From positions 310,001-374,000 of the forward strand of contig NC_008270.1 of assembly GCF_000014565.1 (NCBI RefSeq): DNA of 64,000 bases, given 5' to 3'. Both the position numbers and the translations under genes were made by a program. Positions 47,728 through 56,977 of this stretch are shown one piece after another. Numbering within the stretch: the stretch's first letter is position 1; each line of letters opens with the position of its first letter. Source of the stretch: Rhodococcus jostii RHA1. Its GTDB lineage: Bacteria > Actinomycetota > Actinomycetes > Mycobacteriales > Mycobacteriaceae. A model generated the notes under the pieces. That model was not told the origin of the DNA. It made no database searches and worked only from the letters and a program-made list of their open reading frames with translations.

Positions 47728-48317
47728 GCCATGAAGGCCTCGTTGAGATTTGCATCACAATGAACTGTAGGGGCGCCAGCCGTCCAGATTAGTGCCCTAT
47801 ATTGCGACCCTTCGCGGCCACACCAAGCGATGCGAACTCAGACCAACGAATAAGCAGGTATCGGCTGCTGGTCATCGCGCAGATAGCAGCCTCCGCCAAA
47901 CTTCGGTCCGACGCGTCAAGTTCGACGGCGCCTGCCCGCACAAAATTTGGTTCAGTCGGTAAGTCGTCGTCCTCGATAGAGGGGCGACCGACACCGACGC
48001 GAGGTGGTCGCTCACTGCCGGAGGCGGATCGCGTCTCGCCGAAGCCAAGTAGGTCGCCTTACTGAACGATTCCTGACCGATGAGGTCTGTCCGCCGAGGC
48101 TACGACTAATCAACGAATCATTAAGCGCCCAAATAGGACCCCGATTTTCTGCAGTCTCCGGGCTAACGTCTGAAGTCGTCGAGAAGCGAAGGGCCGATCT
48201 GAGCCAATCCCTCGGCCTCCTTCAAGGGCAGCACACAGAAGCCATCCTCTCCCGGCGGCCCCGGTGTACGCGATCCCTGCAGACACGGTCATTAACGACT
48301 GAAAGGGCGATGTTTCA
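47728..48317. other. About 590 bp without a supported gene
   Basis: No family features on either strand. It should contain the promoter for the MFS gene at 48318, which is preceded by AAAGGG. Confidence 0.35.
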
Positions 48318-49865
48318 ATGTCTATCAATGAAGCGCCGAGTGAGGATGGCTGCCCCGAGGGTCAAACTGACGGACGAATCCACGGGGTCCGACGGCAGAT
48401 AGCGATCGTCGCGGTCATCCTGCTGTTGTGCGAACTCAACGCGATGGCTGTCGCAATGCTGGTACCTGGTCTACGCCCTATGGCAGCAGAGTTTCCGGTC
48501 GAAGGACTCGCCTGGACAATAACGATAGTCTCTCTGGTCGGCGCGATGGTGATGCCCCTCGGAGGTAAGCTGGTTGACCGCTTCGGCCAACGGCCGGTGG
48601 TTCTCACCGCCTGCGCGGTATTTCTGGTAGGAAGCCTGATCTCGGCGCTATCGTCGTCTTTCGCCCTGATGATCGTGGGTCGGGCACTCCAGGGGACGAT
48701 AGCGGTGATGCCTGTGATCGCGTACCGGGTGTTCCGGGACTCACTACCACCACGCGTCGTCCCGATTGCGTTAGGGGCACTCGGAACTGGGTTCGGCGTC
48801 TCCGGACTGCTAGCACCTGTCATCGGGGGTGCGTTCGTCGATGGTCTGGGCTACCGGTCGATCTTCTGGTTCTTCTTCGCCTTCACGGCAGTGCTCGCGC
48901 CGCTGAGCGTCATCGTATTGCCCCGCACTCCTCGGCAACGGTCCGCTGAGGTCGGGCGAGTCGACATCCTCGGTGGCCTGCTACTGGCGTTGGGCATCGG
49001 AGGGATCCTGCTTGGGCTTGGGCAGGGTGACAAGTGGGGCTGGCTTGCGCCCCTAACCCTGCTGGTCATTCTCGGTGGATTTATCGCACTGGGCATGTTC
49101 GTGTTGGTCGAGAGCCGGGTTGAAGAACCCATGATCGACCTCCGGGTACTGCGCAACCCAGCCGTCGCGCTGACCCTTACAGTCGGTCTGGTTGGGTTCA
49201 TGGCGTGCGGGATGATGGCGATCGCCCTCCCGCAGATGCTGCAGACCCCTTCCTCCACCGGCATGATGTACGCCTTCGGTCTCAGTGCGTTGATGGTCGG
49301 CCTGGCCCAGATCCCATTCGGGATCACGTCCATGGTGTTCGGACCGCTCGGCGGGCTGCTTACGAAACGCTTCAACCCGCGGGCGATCATGATCTCCAGC
49401 ATGGCCAGCTTCGCGATCGGATCGACGCTGCTGGCTCTAGCGCACCACTCACTGGTACTTGTTCTCGTCTGGTTATGCGTTATGGGTGTCGGGTTCGGGC
49501 TCTTTTGGGCGGCCCAACCCAATCTGATGGTGGAGGCGGTGCCTCGGAAGTACACGGGAGTCTCGGGTGGGATCCAGGTCTGCTCGGTCTCGATCTCAAC
49601 TGCTATCGCCAGTGCAATCGTGGGCGCCGTGCTGTCGAGCAATGTCGCGGACGTAGGCCCCGAAGGGCCGTTATACAACGACGCCGCGTTCACCACAATC
49701 TTCCTTGTCGGTGCAGGGAGCGCTGTCATCGCCCTGATAATTTCCATGTTTATGCGACACGGACGACAGCCCGCCACCGGGGGCGCCGCAACCGACCTCG
49801 AGCTGGACGTCGAGGGTGCTACTTTTGCACGTGTCGGCTCTGCCGACGGGCAGGGCCTCGCCTGA
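48318..49865 (+). CDS. MFS transporter, DHA2-like
   Basis: The 515-residue protein has about 14 helices, motif A-like GGKLVDRFGQRPVVL and IVGRALQGTIAVMPVIAY in helix 4-5. N- and C-terminal tails are hydrophilic. Its helix 1 (LLLCELNAMAVAMLVPGL) parallels that of the 45259 protein. The three MFS genes of 45-51.6 kb face the same way but are separated by IS or 188-bp gaps. Confidence 0.87.
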   Translation: MSINEAPSEDGCPEGQTDGRIHGVRRQIAIVAVILLLCELNAMAVAMLVPGLRPMAAEFPVEGLAWTITIVSLVGAMVMPLGGKLVDRFGQRPVVLTACAVFLVGSLISALSSSFALMIVGRALQGTIAVMPVIAYRVFRDSLPPRVVPIALGALGTGFGVSGLLAPVIGGAFVDGLGYRSIFWFFFAFTAVLAPLSVIVLPRTPRQRSAEVGRVDILGGLLLALGIGGILLGLGQGDKWGWLAPLTLLVILGGFIALGMFVLVESRVEEPMIDLRVLRNPAVALTLTVGLVGFMACGMMAIALPQMLQTPSSTGMMYAFGLSALMVGLAQIPFGITSMVFGPLGGLLTKRFNPRAIMISSMASFAIGSTLLALAHHSLVLVLVWLCVMGVGFGLFWAAQPNLMVEAVPRKYTGVSGGIQVCSVSISTAIASAIVGAVLSSNVADVGPEGPLYNDAAFTTIFLVGAGSAVIALIISMFMRHGRQPATGGAATDLELDVEGATFARVGSADGQGLA

Positions 49866-50053
49866 TCTTCGGTCTCGCGGGATTTCACTCCGATCGAGCA
49901 AGTCCCCAGCGTGCCTTATCCTCGATCCACCGAACGGTTGTGGGTTGGTTAAGGCCCTGGGTGTCAGGGCGAGTTGAGACCAGTGGTTCACAGCAAACCC
50001 GCCTGCAGGGCGAGATACGGATCAACCCGCGATGACGTTTCTCCCACGGTTTC

Positions 50054-51580
50054 GTGACTGATTCTCCCTCCTCCGCGCAACCTGATGGCGCCACGCCTCC
50101 GATCCCGAATGACCCAGGGCCTGCGGTTCGGACCAATGCCGTGGTCGCCGTGCTCGCCTTCGCCGGCGTGGTTGCCGCGGTGATGCAGACGCTCGTCGTG
50201 CCGCTGATCGGCGAGCTGCCCGAGCTGCTCGATACGACGCGCTCGAACGCGACCTGGGTCGTCACCGCAACCCTGCTGGCTGCCGCCGTCGCCACCCCGA
50301 TCAGCGGACGCCTCGGCGACCTGTACGGCAAACGTCGCATCATGCTGGGCTGCTCGGCACTGCTCGTCGCGGGCTCGCTGGTCTGTGCCCTGTCGACGTC
50401 GGTGGTTCCCATGATCGCCGGCCGCGCCCTCCAGGGCGCGGCCATGGGCCTGATCCCGCTGGGGATCAGCGCGATGCGTGACCTACTGCCTCCCGAGAAG
50501 TTCGGTACCTCGATCGCCCTGATGAGTGCGTCCATGGGCATCGGCGGTGCGCTCGGCCTGCCGGTCGCCGCGGCGGTCGCCGAGTACTCGAACTGGCGGA
50601 CGCTGTTCTGGGGATCCACCGTCCTGGCCGTCGCCATCGCGGCGCTCATCTACTTCCTCATCCCCGCCACCCCCGTGACCGCCCGCGGCACGTTCGACCC
50701 GGTGGGGGCGATCGGGTTGGGCATCGGCCTAATTTGCCTGCTGCTCGGTGTCTCGAAGGGTGCCGACTGGGGTTGGACCAGCGGCACCACCCTCGGCCTG
50801 CTGGTCGGAGCCGTCGTCGTCCTCCTCGCCTGGGGCTGGTTCGAGCTGCGCACCCGGGATCCGCTGGTCGACCTGCGCGTGACCGCTCGGCCGGTCGTGC
50901 TGCTGACGAATCTGTCCTCGGTGGTCATCGGTTTCGCGATGTACGCCCAGTCGCTGATCGTGCCCCAGCTTCTCCAGCTTCTCCAGCTGCCGACCGAGAC
51001 CGGCTACGGCCTCGGCCAGGACATGCTCGAGATGGGTCTGTGGATGGCGCCGGGCGGTTTCATGATGATGCTGATATCACCGGTCGGGGCACGCATCTCG
51101 CATGCTCGCGGTCCCAAGACCACCCTCGCTCTGGGCGCGGCCGTCGTGGCCGTCGGCTATCTGGCCGCGGTCGGTCTCATGGGCTCGACCTGGGGTCTGC
51201 TCGTCGCGGTCTGCATCACCAGCGGTGGTGTCGGTTTCGCCTACGGCGCCATGCCCGCCCTCATCATGGGCTCGGTTCCGATCTCCGAGACCGGGTCGGC
51301 CACCAGTTTCAACACCCTGATGCGCTCCATTGGCACCTCTGTCTCGGCCGCCGTCGTCGGGGTGGTCCTCGCTCACATGACCACCACCGACTTCGGCGGT
51401 GTCCCCCTCCCGAGCGAGTCCGGGTTCCAGGTCGGCCTGCTCATCGGAGCCGCGGTTGCCGCGGTCGCCGCACTCCTCGCCCTCCTCATCCCGACCCGGG
51501 CCGCCCGCGAGGCCGAGGAGCGTATCGAGCACGCGATCGACGAGGTCGACGCCGAGGCAGCAGTAGCCGTTCGGCGATAG
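50054..51580 (+). CDS. MFS transporter, DHA2 (14-helix) type
   Basis: The 508-residue protein has GRLGDLYGKRRIM (motif A) and AGRALQGAAMGLIPLGISA (motif C-like). It is the closest match in the window to the 24355-25788 transporter. A small internal duplication (QLLQLLQL, near 50975) looks like a codon-triplet slip. The C-terminus is acidic (EERIEHAIDEVDAEA). GTG at 50054 is the start. Confidence 0.88.
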   Translation: MTDSPSSAQPDGATPPIPNDPGPAVRTNAVVAVLAFAGVVAAVMQTLVVPLIGELPELLDTTRSNATWVVTATLLAAAVATPISGRLGDLYGKRRIMLGCSALLVAGSLVCALSTSVVPMIAGRALQGAAMGLIPLGISAMRDLLPPEKFGTSIALMSASMGIGGALGLPVAAAVAEYSNWRTLFWGSTVLAVAIAALIYFLIPATPVTARGTFDPVGAIGLGIGLICLLLGVSKGADWGWTSGTTLGLLVGAVVVLLAWGWFELRTRDPLVDLRVTARPVVLLTNLSSVVIGFAMYAQSLIVPQLLQLLQLPTETGYGLGQDMLEMGLWMAPGGFMMMLISPVGARISHARGPKTTLALGAAVVAVGYLAAVGLMGSTWGLLVAVCITSGGVGFAYGAMPALIMGSVPISETGSATSFNTLMRSIGTSVSAAVVGVVLAHMTTTDFGGVPLPSESGFQVGLLIGAAVAAVAALLALLIPTRAAREAEERIEHAIDEVDAEAAVAVRR

Positions 51581-51843
51581 ATGAGGCGGGCTGGGCGGCA
51601 ACCAACCAGCCGCCGCGGCCGGTGGGGGTGGAGATCGTAGGCCCTGCGCGACAGTGTTTTCCGTCCTGGAAGGACCTCCCACGGCAGGGTGGTCGCGCAC
51701 TGATGCGGGCGTTGGTGATCGACCTGCAGTCGCTTTGCGCCGTCGGTTGTTACGCCTTTGCGGCCCAGTCGAGCGTCAGCCTTCGCACGTGAACCATGGC
51801 CTCGATGTCGTCGGGCCCTTCGCCCACCCCATGTCTCGGTCGG
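51581..51843. other. Interval with IS5-family 3' remnant
   Basis: Near 51775-51805 the minus strand reads DDIEAMVHV, echoing the C-terminal HHEAMVHIATI of the IS5-type transposase at 46736, so a scrap of that family lies here. No other gene is seen. Confidence 0.45.
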
Positions 51844-52317
51844 TTAGCGGGATGGCTGGCTCGGCGGTTTTGGGGTGAAGTGTCCGTGTACTTTCCGTGG
51901 AGCGGGGTCGAGGCGGTAGAAGGGGGGAGTGTTGCCGAGTGCGGTGCACGGTTGTTGCCACGGCGCGGTGACTGCGGGCGGTGGTGGGGTCCAGTCGTAG
52001 AGCGCGAGGATCGTCGTGGTCGCGGCGGCGGCGCACCGATCCGGGGTCGGCGCAGGTCCCACGCCTAGCCCGTCGAGGAGCACCACCGTTCCGCGGGTCT
52101 GTCCTTGCGCGCCTACCGCCCATCCGAATCGGTGGTTCCAGGCCAGCACGGCCCACTGTGGCCGGAAGTGTTCGATGTGGCAGGGCAGCACCAGTACGGC
52201 GTCGACGCCGTGGTCGCCGTCCCACCACTGGATCGACTGCGCGTCGGCCGCGGCCGCGACCTCCTCGATGTAGTCGGCGACCACGGGCGAGCCCGGGCGG
52301 CGAAGATGGCTGATCAT
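51844..52317 (-). CDS. DUF6292-like protein
   Basis: The 157-residue protein reads MISHLRRPGSPVVADYIEEV, then AVLVLPCHIEHFRPQWAVLA, NHRFGWAVGAQGQTRGTVVL and a Pro-rich tail. The order of a short helix, an acidic/aromatic strand and a GWA--- segment resembles actinobacterial DUF6292 proteins, which have no known function. The ATG at 52317 was chosen since the longer frame overlaps the antitoxin gene. Confidence 0.5.
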   Translation of the reverse strand: MISHLRRPGSPVVADYIEEVAAAADAQSIQWWDGDHGVDAVLVLPCHIEHFRPQWAVLAWNHRFGWAVGAQGQTRGTVVLLDGLGVGPAPTPDRCAAAATTTILALYDWTPPPPAVTAPWQQPCTALGNTPPFYRLDPAPRKVHGHFTPKPPSQPSR

Positions 52318-52518
52318 CGTCACGTCCTCCTGGTCTGCCCCGGGGCCACGAGTGCCCGGATCGTGAGGACTGGAAACGGCGCTGGGTCGTTCGTTCGGCA
52401 GGCGAGCGGTGGTGACTGGCGGCCCGATCCCGGAATCAGCGGCGGCGTCATCGGGTGCGCGGTCATCGTCCTCGGTGTGGGAGGCAGTGCGAGGCATCGA
52501 GCGGGTCGAGCACGCCGC

Positions 52519-52554
52519 GTTGCGTTTGTTTCGTTTGTTGCGTATATTTCGTTT
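52519..52554 (+). promoter_or_regulatory. Four 9-bp repeats forming the antitoxin promoter/operator
   Basis: Four 9-bp units (GTTGCGTTT, GTTTCGTTT, GTTGCGTAT, ATTTCGTTT) run directly into the AGGAGG of the antitoxin gene. They contain a plausible -35 TTGCGT (52520-52525) and -10 TATATT (52543-52548) with 17-bp spacing. A related 3-unit array lies at 53869-53895. Confidence 0.55.
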
Positions 52555-52566
52555 AGGAGGTGTGTG

Positions 52567-53004
52567 ATGTCCGCAGCACATGAGCAGCCGACCGTGGTCG
52601 AGCAGGAGCAGGCCCTGCAGGCCCTGCAGTTGCTTCGTGACGTGGATCCGGCGGGGGAGACCCTGGATGTGACCGTGGCCGGCACTTCGGAGTCGGTGCA
52701 CCTTCCGCGCGCGGCACTCGATCTGATCCTCGAGGTGTTGGCGAATATGGCTGCGGGGCAGGGGGTCACCGTCGTCCCGGCGCACGCGGAGTTGACGACC
52801 CAGCAGGCCGCGCAGATGCTCAACGTCTCGCGCCCGCATGTGATCAAGCTTCTCGACGAGGGGAACATCGAGTACCGGATGGTCGGCCGGCATCGCCGGA
52901 TCCTGGCATCGTCGCTGCTCACGTATCAGCGGACGCAGCTGGGGACCTCGCGGGCGGCCGCGGACGAGCTGGCGGCCCTGACGGAAGACCTCGGGTTGTA
53001 CTGA
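52567..53004 (+). CDS. HTH (excisionase-type) antitoxin
   Basis: The 145-residue protein ends in a MerR/excisionase-like DNA-binding unit (LTTQQAAQMLNVSRPHVIKLL, then EYRMVGRHRRILASSLLTYQ) preceded by a dimerising N-terminus. Such proteins are the antitoxins of PIN-domain toxins. ATG at 52567 follows AGGAGG (52555-52560). The stop is two bases before the toxin start, as usual for TA pairs. It likely binds the repeats in its own promoter. Confidence 0.82.
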   Translation: MSAAHEQPTVVEQEQALQALQLLRDVDPAGETLDVTVAGTSESVHLPRAALDLILEVLANMAAGQGVTVVPAHAELTTQQAAQMLNVSRPHVIKLLDEGNIEYRMVGRHRRILASSLLTYQRTQLGTSRAAADELAALTEDLGLY

Positions 53005-53005
53005 C

Positions 53006-53602
53006 GTGACCTTCACCGTGCTCTATGACGCGAATGTGCTGTACCCGAATGTGTTACGCGACGTGCTGATCCGGCTCGCGCAGACCGGCCTGGTGCACGC
53101 GCGGTGGACGGATCGCATCCTGGACGAGACGTTCGAGAAGTTGGCGGAGGATCGCCCGGACATCCCGGCGTCGACGTTGACGAAGCTGCGGGAGCTGATG
53201 AACTGCCGGCGGTACCGGACTGCCTGGTCACCGGCTACGAGACCCTCATCCCCGCACTCACGCTGCCGGATGCGGACGACCGGCATGTGTTGGCCGCGGC
53301 GATCCGCGCCGGCGCCCAGGTCATCGTCACCGCGAATCTGCGGGACTTCCCCGACTCGGATCTGGCAGTTCGGCGTCGAGGCCAAGCATCCGGACGAGTT
53401 CGTGATGGATCTGTTCCACCTCGACGGGGTGCGGGTGCATCAGGCGGTCAGTGCGACGGCGGCGGCGTGGCGTCATCCACCGGGGACCCCCGCCGATGTG
53501 TGTGACCGTCTCGCGGCGGCGGCGCTGCCTATTTCGTCGGCGCCGATCCGGGCGGCCTGGGTGCGGTCGGTCAGCGTGGGTCCATCGCCAGCAGGGCGGT
53601 GA
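53006..53602 (+). pseudogene. PIN-domain toxin with two compensating frameshifts
   Basis: The start MTFTVLYDANVLYPNVLRD and TDRILDETFEKLAED carry the first acidic residues of a PIN ribonuclease. The middle (VPDCLVTGYETLIPALTLPD, DADDRHVLAAAI, ANLRDFPDSDL) with the remaining acidic residues is in another frame. The C-terminus (FGVEAKHPDEFVMDLFHLDG) returns to frame one. Shifts are near 53206 (one base missing) and 53363 (two missing). As written the toxin is inactive; sequencing error would have to occur twice. Confidence 0.78.
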
Positions 53603-53830
53603 CCTGGATGCGGACCAGGTGCATCTCGGGGCGGGCGGCGAGTTCGGAGGCGACGACGTCGATCACTTCGGGGGTCGACAGATCCGACAACGGTGCCATT
53701 CGTCCGGCGACGGAGCGGCGTGCGGGCGGTCACTGGTGCGGGTGTCGTGGCCGGCCTCGGTGTCTCGGCGCAGGCGGTAGCCGGCGAGCTTGTGGTGCTG
53801 CCAGGGAGAGATCGATCGGTGAGTCGACAT
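53571..53830 (-). pseudogene. Possible small minus-strand gene, frameshifted
   Basis: AGGAG upstream of ATG at 53830 starts MSTHRSISPWQHHKLAGYRL; a second frame ends SDLSTPEVIDVVASELAARP and stops at 53571. A single shift near 53690 would join them into about 85 residues. I do not recognise the family; the end overlaps the toxin 3' end. Confidence 0.35.
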
Positions 53831-53868
53831 ACGCACTCCTTGCTGCGTTTGCACCGCAGTCTTACATC

Positions 53869-53895
53869 GTTGCGTTCGTTGCGTTCGTTGCGGCG
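53869..53895 (+). repeat. Three 9-bp repeats between divergent small genes
   Basis: GTTGCGTTC-GTTGCGTTC-GTTGCGGCG, the same unit as in the antitoxin promoter at 52519-52554, lies between the minus-strand start at 53830 and the plus-strand start at 53920. It is a likely second operator. Confidence 0.55.
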
Positions 53896-53919
53896 AGCAG
53901 AAGGGGCCCGCAGTTGATG

Positions 53920-54117
53920 ATCGCCCACTCAGGGCAGGATGAGACCGTGAGCGATCGCACCGCAGCAGACCTCGAGCGTGAACTCGCCATGCTCGCCGAC
54001 GTACGCGACCGACTGCGGGCTTCGGAGGGCAACGACTTCCGCATCCCAACCACCGCCGTCGACCAGGTCCTCGATGAGTTCAACACTCTCGAACGATCAC
54101 CGCGGGACCCCACCTGA
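53920..54117 (+). CDS. Small hypothetical protein
   Basis: A 65-residue frame (GTG at 53947 is an alternative start) reads TAADLERELAMLADVRDRLR and VDQVLDEFNTLERSP, a highly charged helical protein. Family unknown. It lies behind the 9-bp repeat array. Confidence 0.45.
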   Translation: MAHSGQDETVSDRTAADLERELAMLADVRDRLRASEGNDFRIPTTAVDQVLDEFNTLERSPRDPT

Positions 54118-54241
54118 TGCCGTGCAAGGCCCGCGGCACTGGTCACCGGGGTGAAGGGGGCGACCCCCGGCGACGTCACCGGGGGTCTGGCATGCGCTGC
54201 CACGCCACCCCCGCGCTTGGAAACCAGCCCACTTTTCCAGG

Positions 54242-54697
54242 TCAGGGCACCGTCCAGATGCCCATCCCCGGCCAGAATGTGGTGCTGTGCGGGAGGCCCA
54301 GGGTGATGGTGGCGACGAGGACACCGGACCCGGTCGCGGCGGCCACTGGCGGCGGTGATTGCGGGGAGTTGGATGCTCGCACCTCGGCATCCCCGGTCGC
54401 GCCGGTGGTGAGGTTGCGCCAATGCACGGTCCCGGTGCATCCGGTCTCCATGCGGAAGTACGTGAGACCCGGTGTCGCGGTGTCGGTTCGCGCGATGACG
54501 CGGCCCTGGCAGATGCCCATCCACGTCGCATACTGAAACGACAGCGTGTTGCCGGCCACCGGCACGGGCAGAACCGTATCGACCGGTGCCGCGGCGGACA
54601 TGGTCGGTGCACCGACGATCGCAGCAGTCAGCGTCGCCAGGGTGGCGATTCCGGCCGCGAGAATGCGCGGCAGACGGGGGCGCGATGAATCCTTCAT
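54242..54697 (-). CDS. Small secreted protein, unknown
   Basis: A 151-residue protein starts MKDSSRPRLPRILAAGIATL with a clear Sec signal peptide and AxA-type cleavage near GAPTMSAAAPVD. The mature part is strand-rich with two Cys (GICQG, ETGCTG) that could form a disulfide, and ends in LPHSTTFWPGMGIWTVP. Family unknown. Confidence 0.72.
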   Translation of the reverse strand: MKDSSRPRLPRILAAGIATLATLTAAIVGAPTMSAAAPVDTVLPVPVAGNTLSFQYATWMGICQGRVIARTDTATPGLTYFRMETGCTGTVHWRNLTTGATGDAEVRASNSPQSPPPVAAATGSGVLVATITLGLPHSTTFWPGMGIWTVP

Positions 54698-54982
54698 GAC
54701 CGGTCCTCTCGGGCGATGTAAGGCCATCTTCCGCCGGACGTCCACCACGGTGTACCGAAATCGTGGACTCCAGTGGCGACGTCGGCGTGTGCGCGGCGAC
54801 CTGGGGTACGAGGGAGGCGGGCGATCGATCGCGGGCGGGATAGCTGCAGGACGCGTCTTCTGCGTGGTGCGGCCCGGCCGGGAGCCACACGTTGAGCCCG
54901 CGGCTGTCGGATTGCCGCCACTCCTGGCCCACTTCTCCTGGTTTGCAATGTCATTCACAAGGATGACACCGGTCGGCCCGGG

Positions 54983-56090
54983 ATGGTCGACCTGTTGACG
55001 CCGTGCGGTTCCACGGTGATGCATCGTCCGCCGGGTGGTATCCGGGAGTGCACTCGCCTCAATCAACTCGCCCACGAGTTCCACACCGACCGCAGCGCGA
55101 TCGTCCGCGTCGCACTGCACCGCTTCCTCACCGCGGCGGGACGATTCCGGCACCCGGTTGCTCCGCGAAGACGCCCGCACCGATCTGACCTGCCGCACCC
55201 GCGTGTACGTCAACCCCTCCACACTGGTCCGGCTCGAGCAGCTGATCAGCCGCAACGGCGACCCCCTCACCTCTGCGGCCATTCGGGTCGCGGTCCGCCG
55301 ACTCCCCGACGACCCGGGAGACCTCGCCGCCGACCTGGCCACGATCGGCGCCGCCCGCGACCTGACCCCGGAAACCCTCGGCCCGCGCACGAACGTGCAC
55401 CTCGACGACGACCTGCGCGACCAACTCGACACCCTCGCCGGGCAGCTCGACTCCGACCGCGCCGAACTCATGCGCCTGGCCGCCCGCCAGCTCCTGGCCA
55501 ACCCGCGAGACCTCGAGAAGGCGGTGACCGAGGAGATCTACCGCGGGGACGCCAACCGGGCCAGACTCCTCGCCCGGAACACCCGCCGGCAGACCGCGGA
55601 CCAGGCCACCGCCGAGCCCCCTGTCCGCAAGGCGCCGAGCCCGCAAGGGAACCCGTTCGGGAAACGGCACGTCTTCCGGTTCGATGAGGACACCAAACGC
55701 CGCCTGGAAGACCTGGCGGACGAGTACGGTCCCCGCCGGCTGTCCGCGCTGCTCCGCGGCGTCGGGATTCGCAGACTCATCGAGAACCCGGCAGCCGATG
55801 AGGCACTGGCGCAGGCACGCCGCGTCGCCGCCCCGCCGCGCACAGCCCGGGTCGACGTCGCCCTCGACGACGAACTCCTCGCGCACCTCGACGCCCTCGC
55901 CGAACGGCTCGGCTCGAACCGCCAGGAACTGGTGCATCTGGCGGCCACACGCATCCTCCGTTTCCATCACAACATCGAGAACCGGATGCTCGACGAGATG
56001 TTCCGCGCCCCGACCAGCCGGAAACACCTGCTCGCCAAACATGCCCGCCGTGAGCGGATTCGTCGGAGAGATCGCGGCAGCGGCACCTGA
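54983..56090 (+). pseudogene. Protein of five tandem ribbon-helix-helix units (one frameshift)
   Basis: The frame 55035-56090 encodes four ribbon-helix-helix-like units, each a short strand followed by two helices and a linker. They start near TRVYVNPSTLVRLEQL, TNVHLDDDLRDQLDTLAGQL, HVFRFDEDTKRRLEDLADEY and ARVDVALDDELLAHLDALAE. A fifth unit (RECTRLNQLAHEFHTDRSAI) is in another frame at 54983-55135, joined by a one-base shift. RHH proteins normally bind DNA as dimers of one unit, so a chain of five is unusual. Whether the shift is real or the first unit is lost is unclear; the four-unit form could still be translated. Confidence 0.65.
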
Positions 56091-56138
56091 CCTGCGAGAA
56101 TGGGCGGTGGGTCGGGTCTCGCACCACCGGAGGACCCA

Positions 56139-56471
56139 TGTCTTTCGTTTCTGCGCCTCGCTGTCCTCGCGGCCACCGCGGCCGCCGCCCTGTCCCTGAC
56201 CGCGGCGCCCGCACACGCCGCCCCAGCGCCGAGTGGGTGCGACATACAGTTCTTCGCGGTCGGTGCCATGTCGACCTGCGCACCCGGATCGGTGAAGACC
56301 CACCAATTGGAACTGGTGTGCGCCCCGTTTACCAATCTGATTTATCCCGTCAACACCATCACCGTGTGGGGGCCGGAGGTGCCCACCTTCTTGCCCTCCA
56401 TCGCACTGTGTCCGCCACCCATCTACTTCGCGCTCGGCCCCCTGGGGGACACCCGGGTGCACACCCGATAG
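56139..56471 (+). pseudogene. Secreted small protein with early frameshift
   Basis: GGAGGA then ATG at 56139 is an ideal start, but the signal peptide (LRLAVLAATAAAALSLTAAP, cleavage AHA) is in another frame from about 56150. One missing base would join them. The mature part has four Cys (GCDIQF, STCAPG, LVCAPF, ALCPPP). A start at 56100 in the second frame is possible but poor. Confidence 0.55.
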
Positions 56472-56510
56472 GACCAGCCCCCGGCTGCTCCTGCGCCGTA
56501 CAACCGGCAT

Positions 56511-56540
56511 GTGACCTGCGGAAATGACACGTCCCCGGGG
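56511..56540 (+). repeat. 30-bp dispersed element, copy 1
   Basis: Core GGAAATGACACGTCCCC, preceded by TGACCTGC. It lies 75 bp before the Lsr2 start and upstream of TAGGGT (possible -10 near 56570). See copies at 57321, 59195 and 60237. Confidence 0.75.
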
Positions 56541-56614
56541 TCGGTTGCCCTGATCGGCCGCGGCCGCCAGTAGGGTTCTGCCTGCTGTATCGAGACGTGA
56601 GAGATCGGGGAACT

Positions 56615-56977
56615 GTGGCGTGCAAGGTAGTTGTCGAACTGGTCGACGACATCGACGGAACCGTCTTCGGTGGGGACGGGGAGAGCATCACCTTTTCCGT
56701 CAACGGGGTGGATTACGAAGTTGATCTGAAAGGCAAGCACGCCAGCGAGTTTCACAAGCAGATCGGATTCTTCATTGAGCACGCCACCCGGGTCGGTGGC
56801 CGCAAACGACGTTCCGATCGTTTCGCGGTCTCGGACGCCCCGGTGCGGCGGCGCGGGAACGGCAAGGAGATCCGCGCCTGGGCGGCCGAACAGGGCTACG
56901 AAATCTCCTCGCGCGGGCGCATTCCCGCCGAGGTCGAGCAGGCGTTCCAGGACGCACTGAACGCGAAGGAGCGTTGA
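56615..56977 (+). CDS. lsr2: Lsr2-type nucleoid-associated protein
   Basis: The 120-residue protein has the Lsr2 order: KVVVELVDDIDGT, a strand-rich dimerisation domain (FSVNGVDYEVDLKGKHA), a linker and the DNA-binding C-terminus with the RGR motif (EIRAWAAEQGYEISSRGRIP). Lsr2 bridges DNA and silences AT-rich foreign genes. A copy on an accessory replicon can mask the element and its cargo. GTG at 56615 fits the family N-terminus. Stop overlaps the next ATG. Confidence 0.92.
   Translation: MACKVVVELVDDIDGTVFGGDGESITFSVNGVDYEVDLKGKHASEFHKQIGFFIEHATRVGGRKRRSDRFAVSDAPVRRRGNGKEIRAWAAEQGYEISSRGRIPAEVEQAFQDALNAKER

Noticed and set aside
42140..48135. Similar GCGCCC-AATA stretches near 42145 and 48120 as a shared promoter
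   Set aside because: The match is short and gapped and the distances to genes differ; not enough to claim a motif.
52519..52554. CRISPR-like or iteron array
   Set aside because: Only four 9-bp units without spacers; better explained as promoter/operator repeats.
55128..56510. Minus-strand 460-codon frame opposite the RHH gene
   Set aside because: Gly/Arg/Val-rich antisense of a clear RHH repeat region; no recognised domain.
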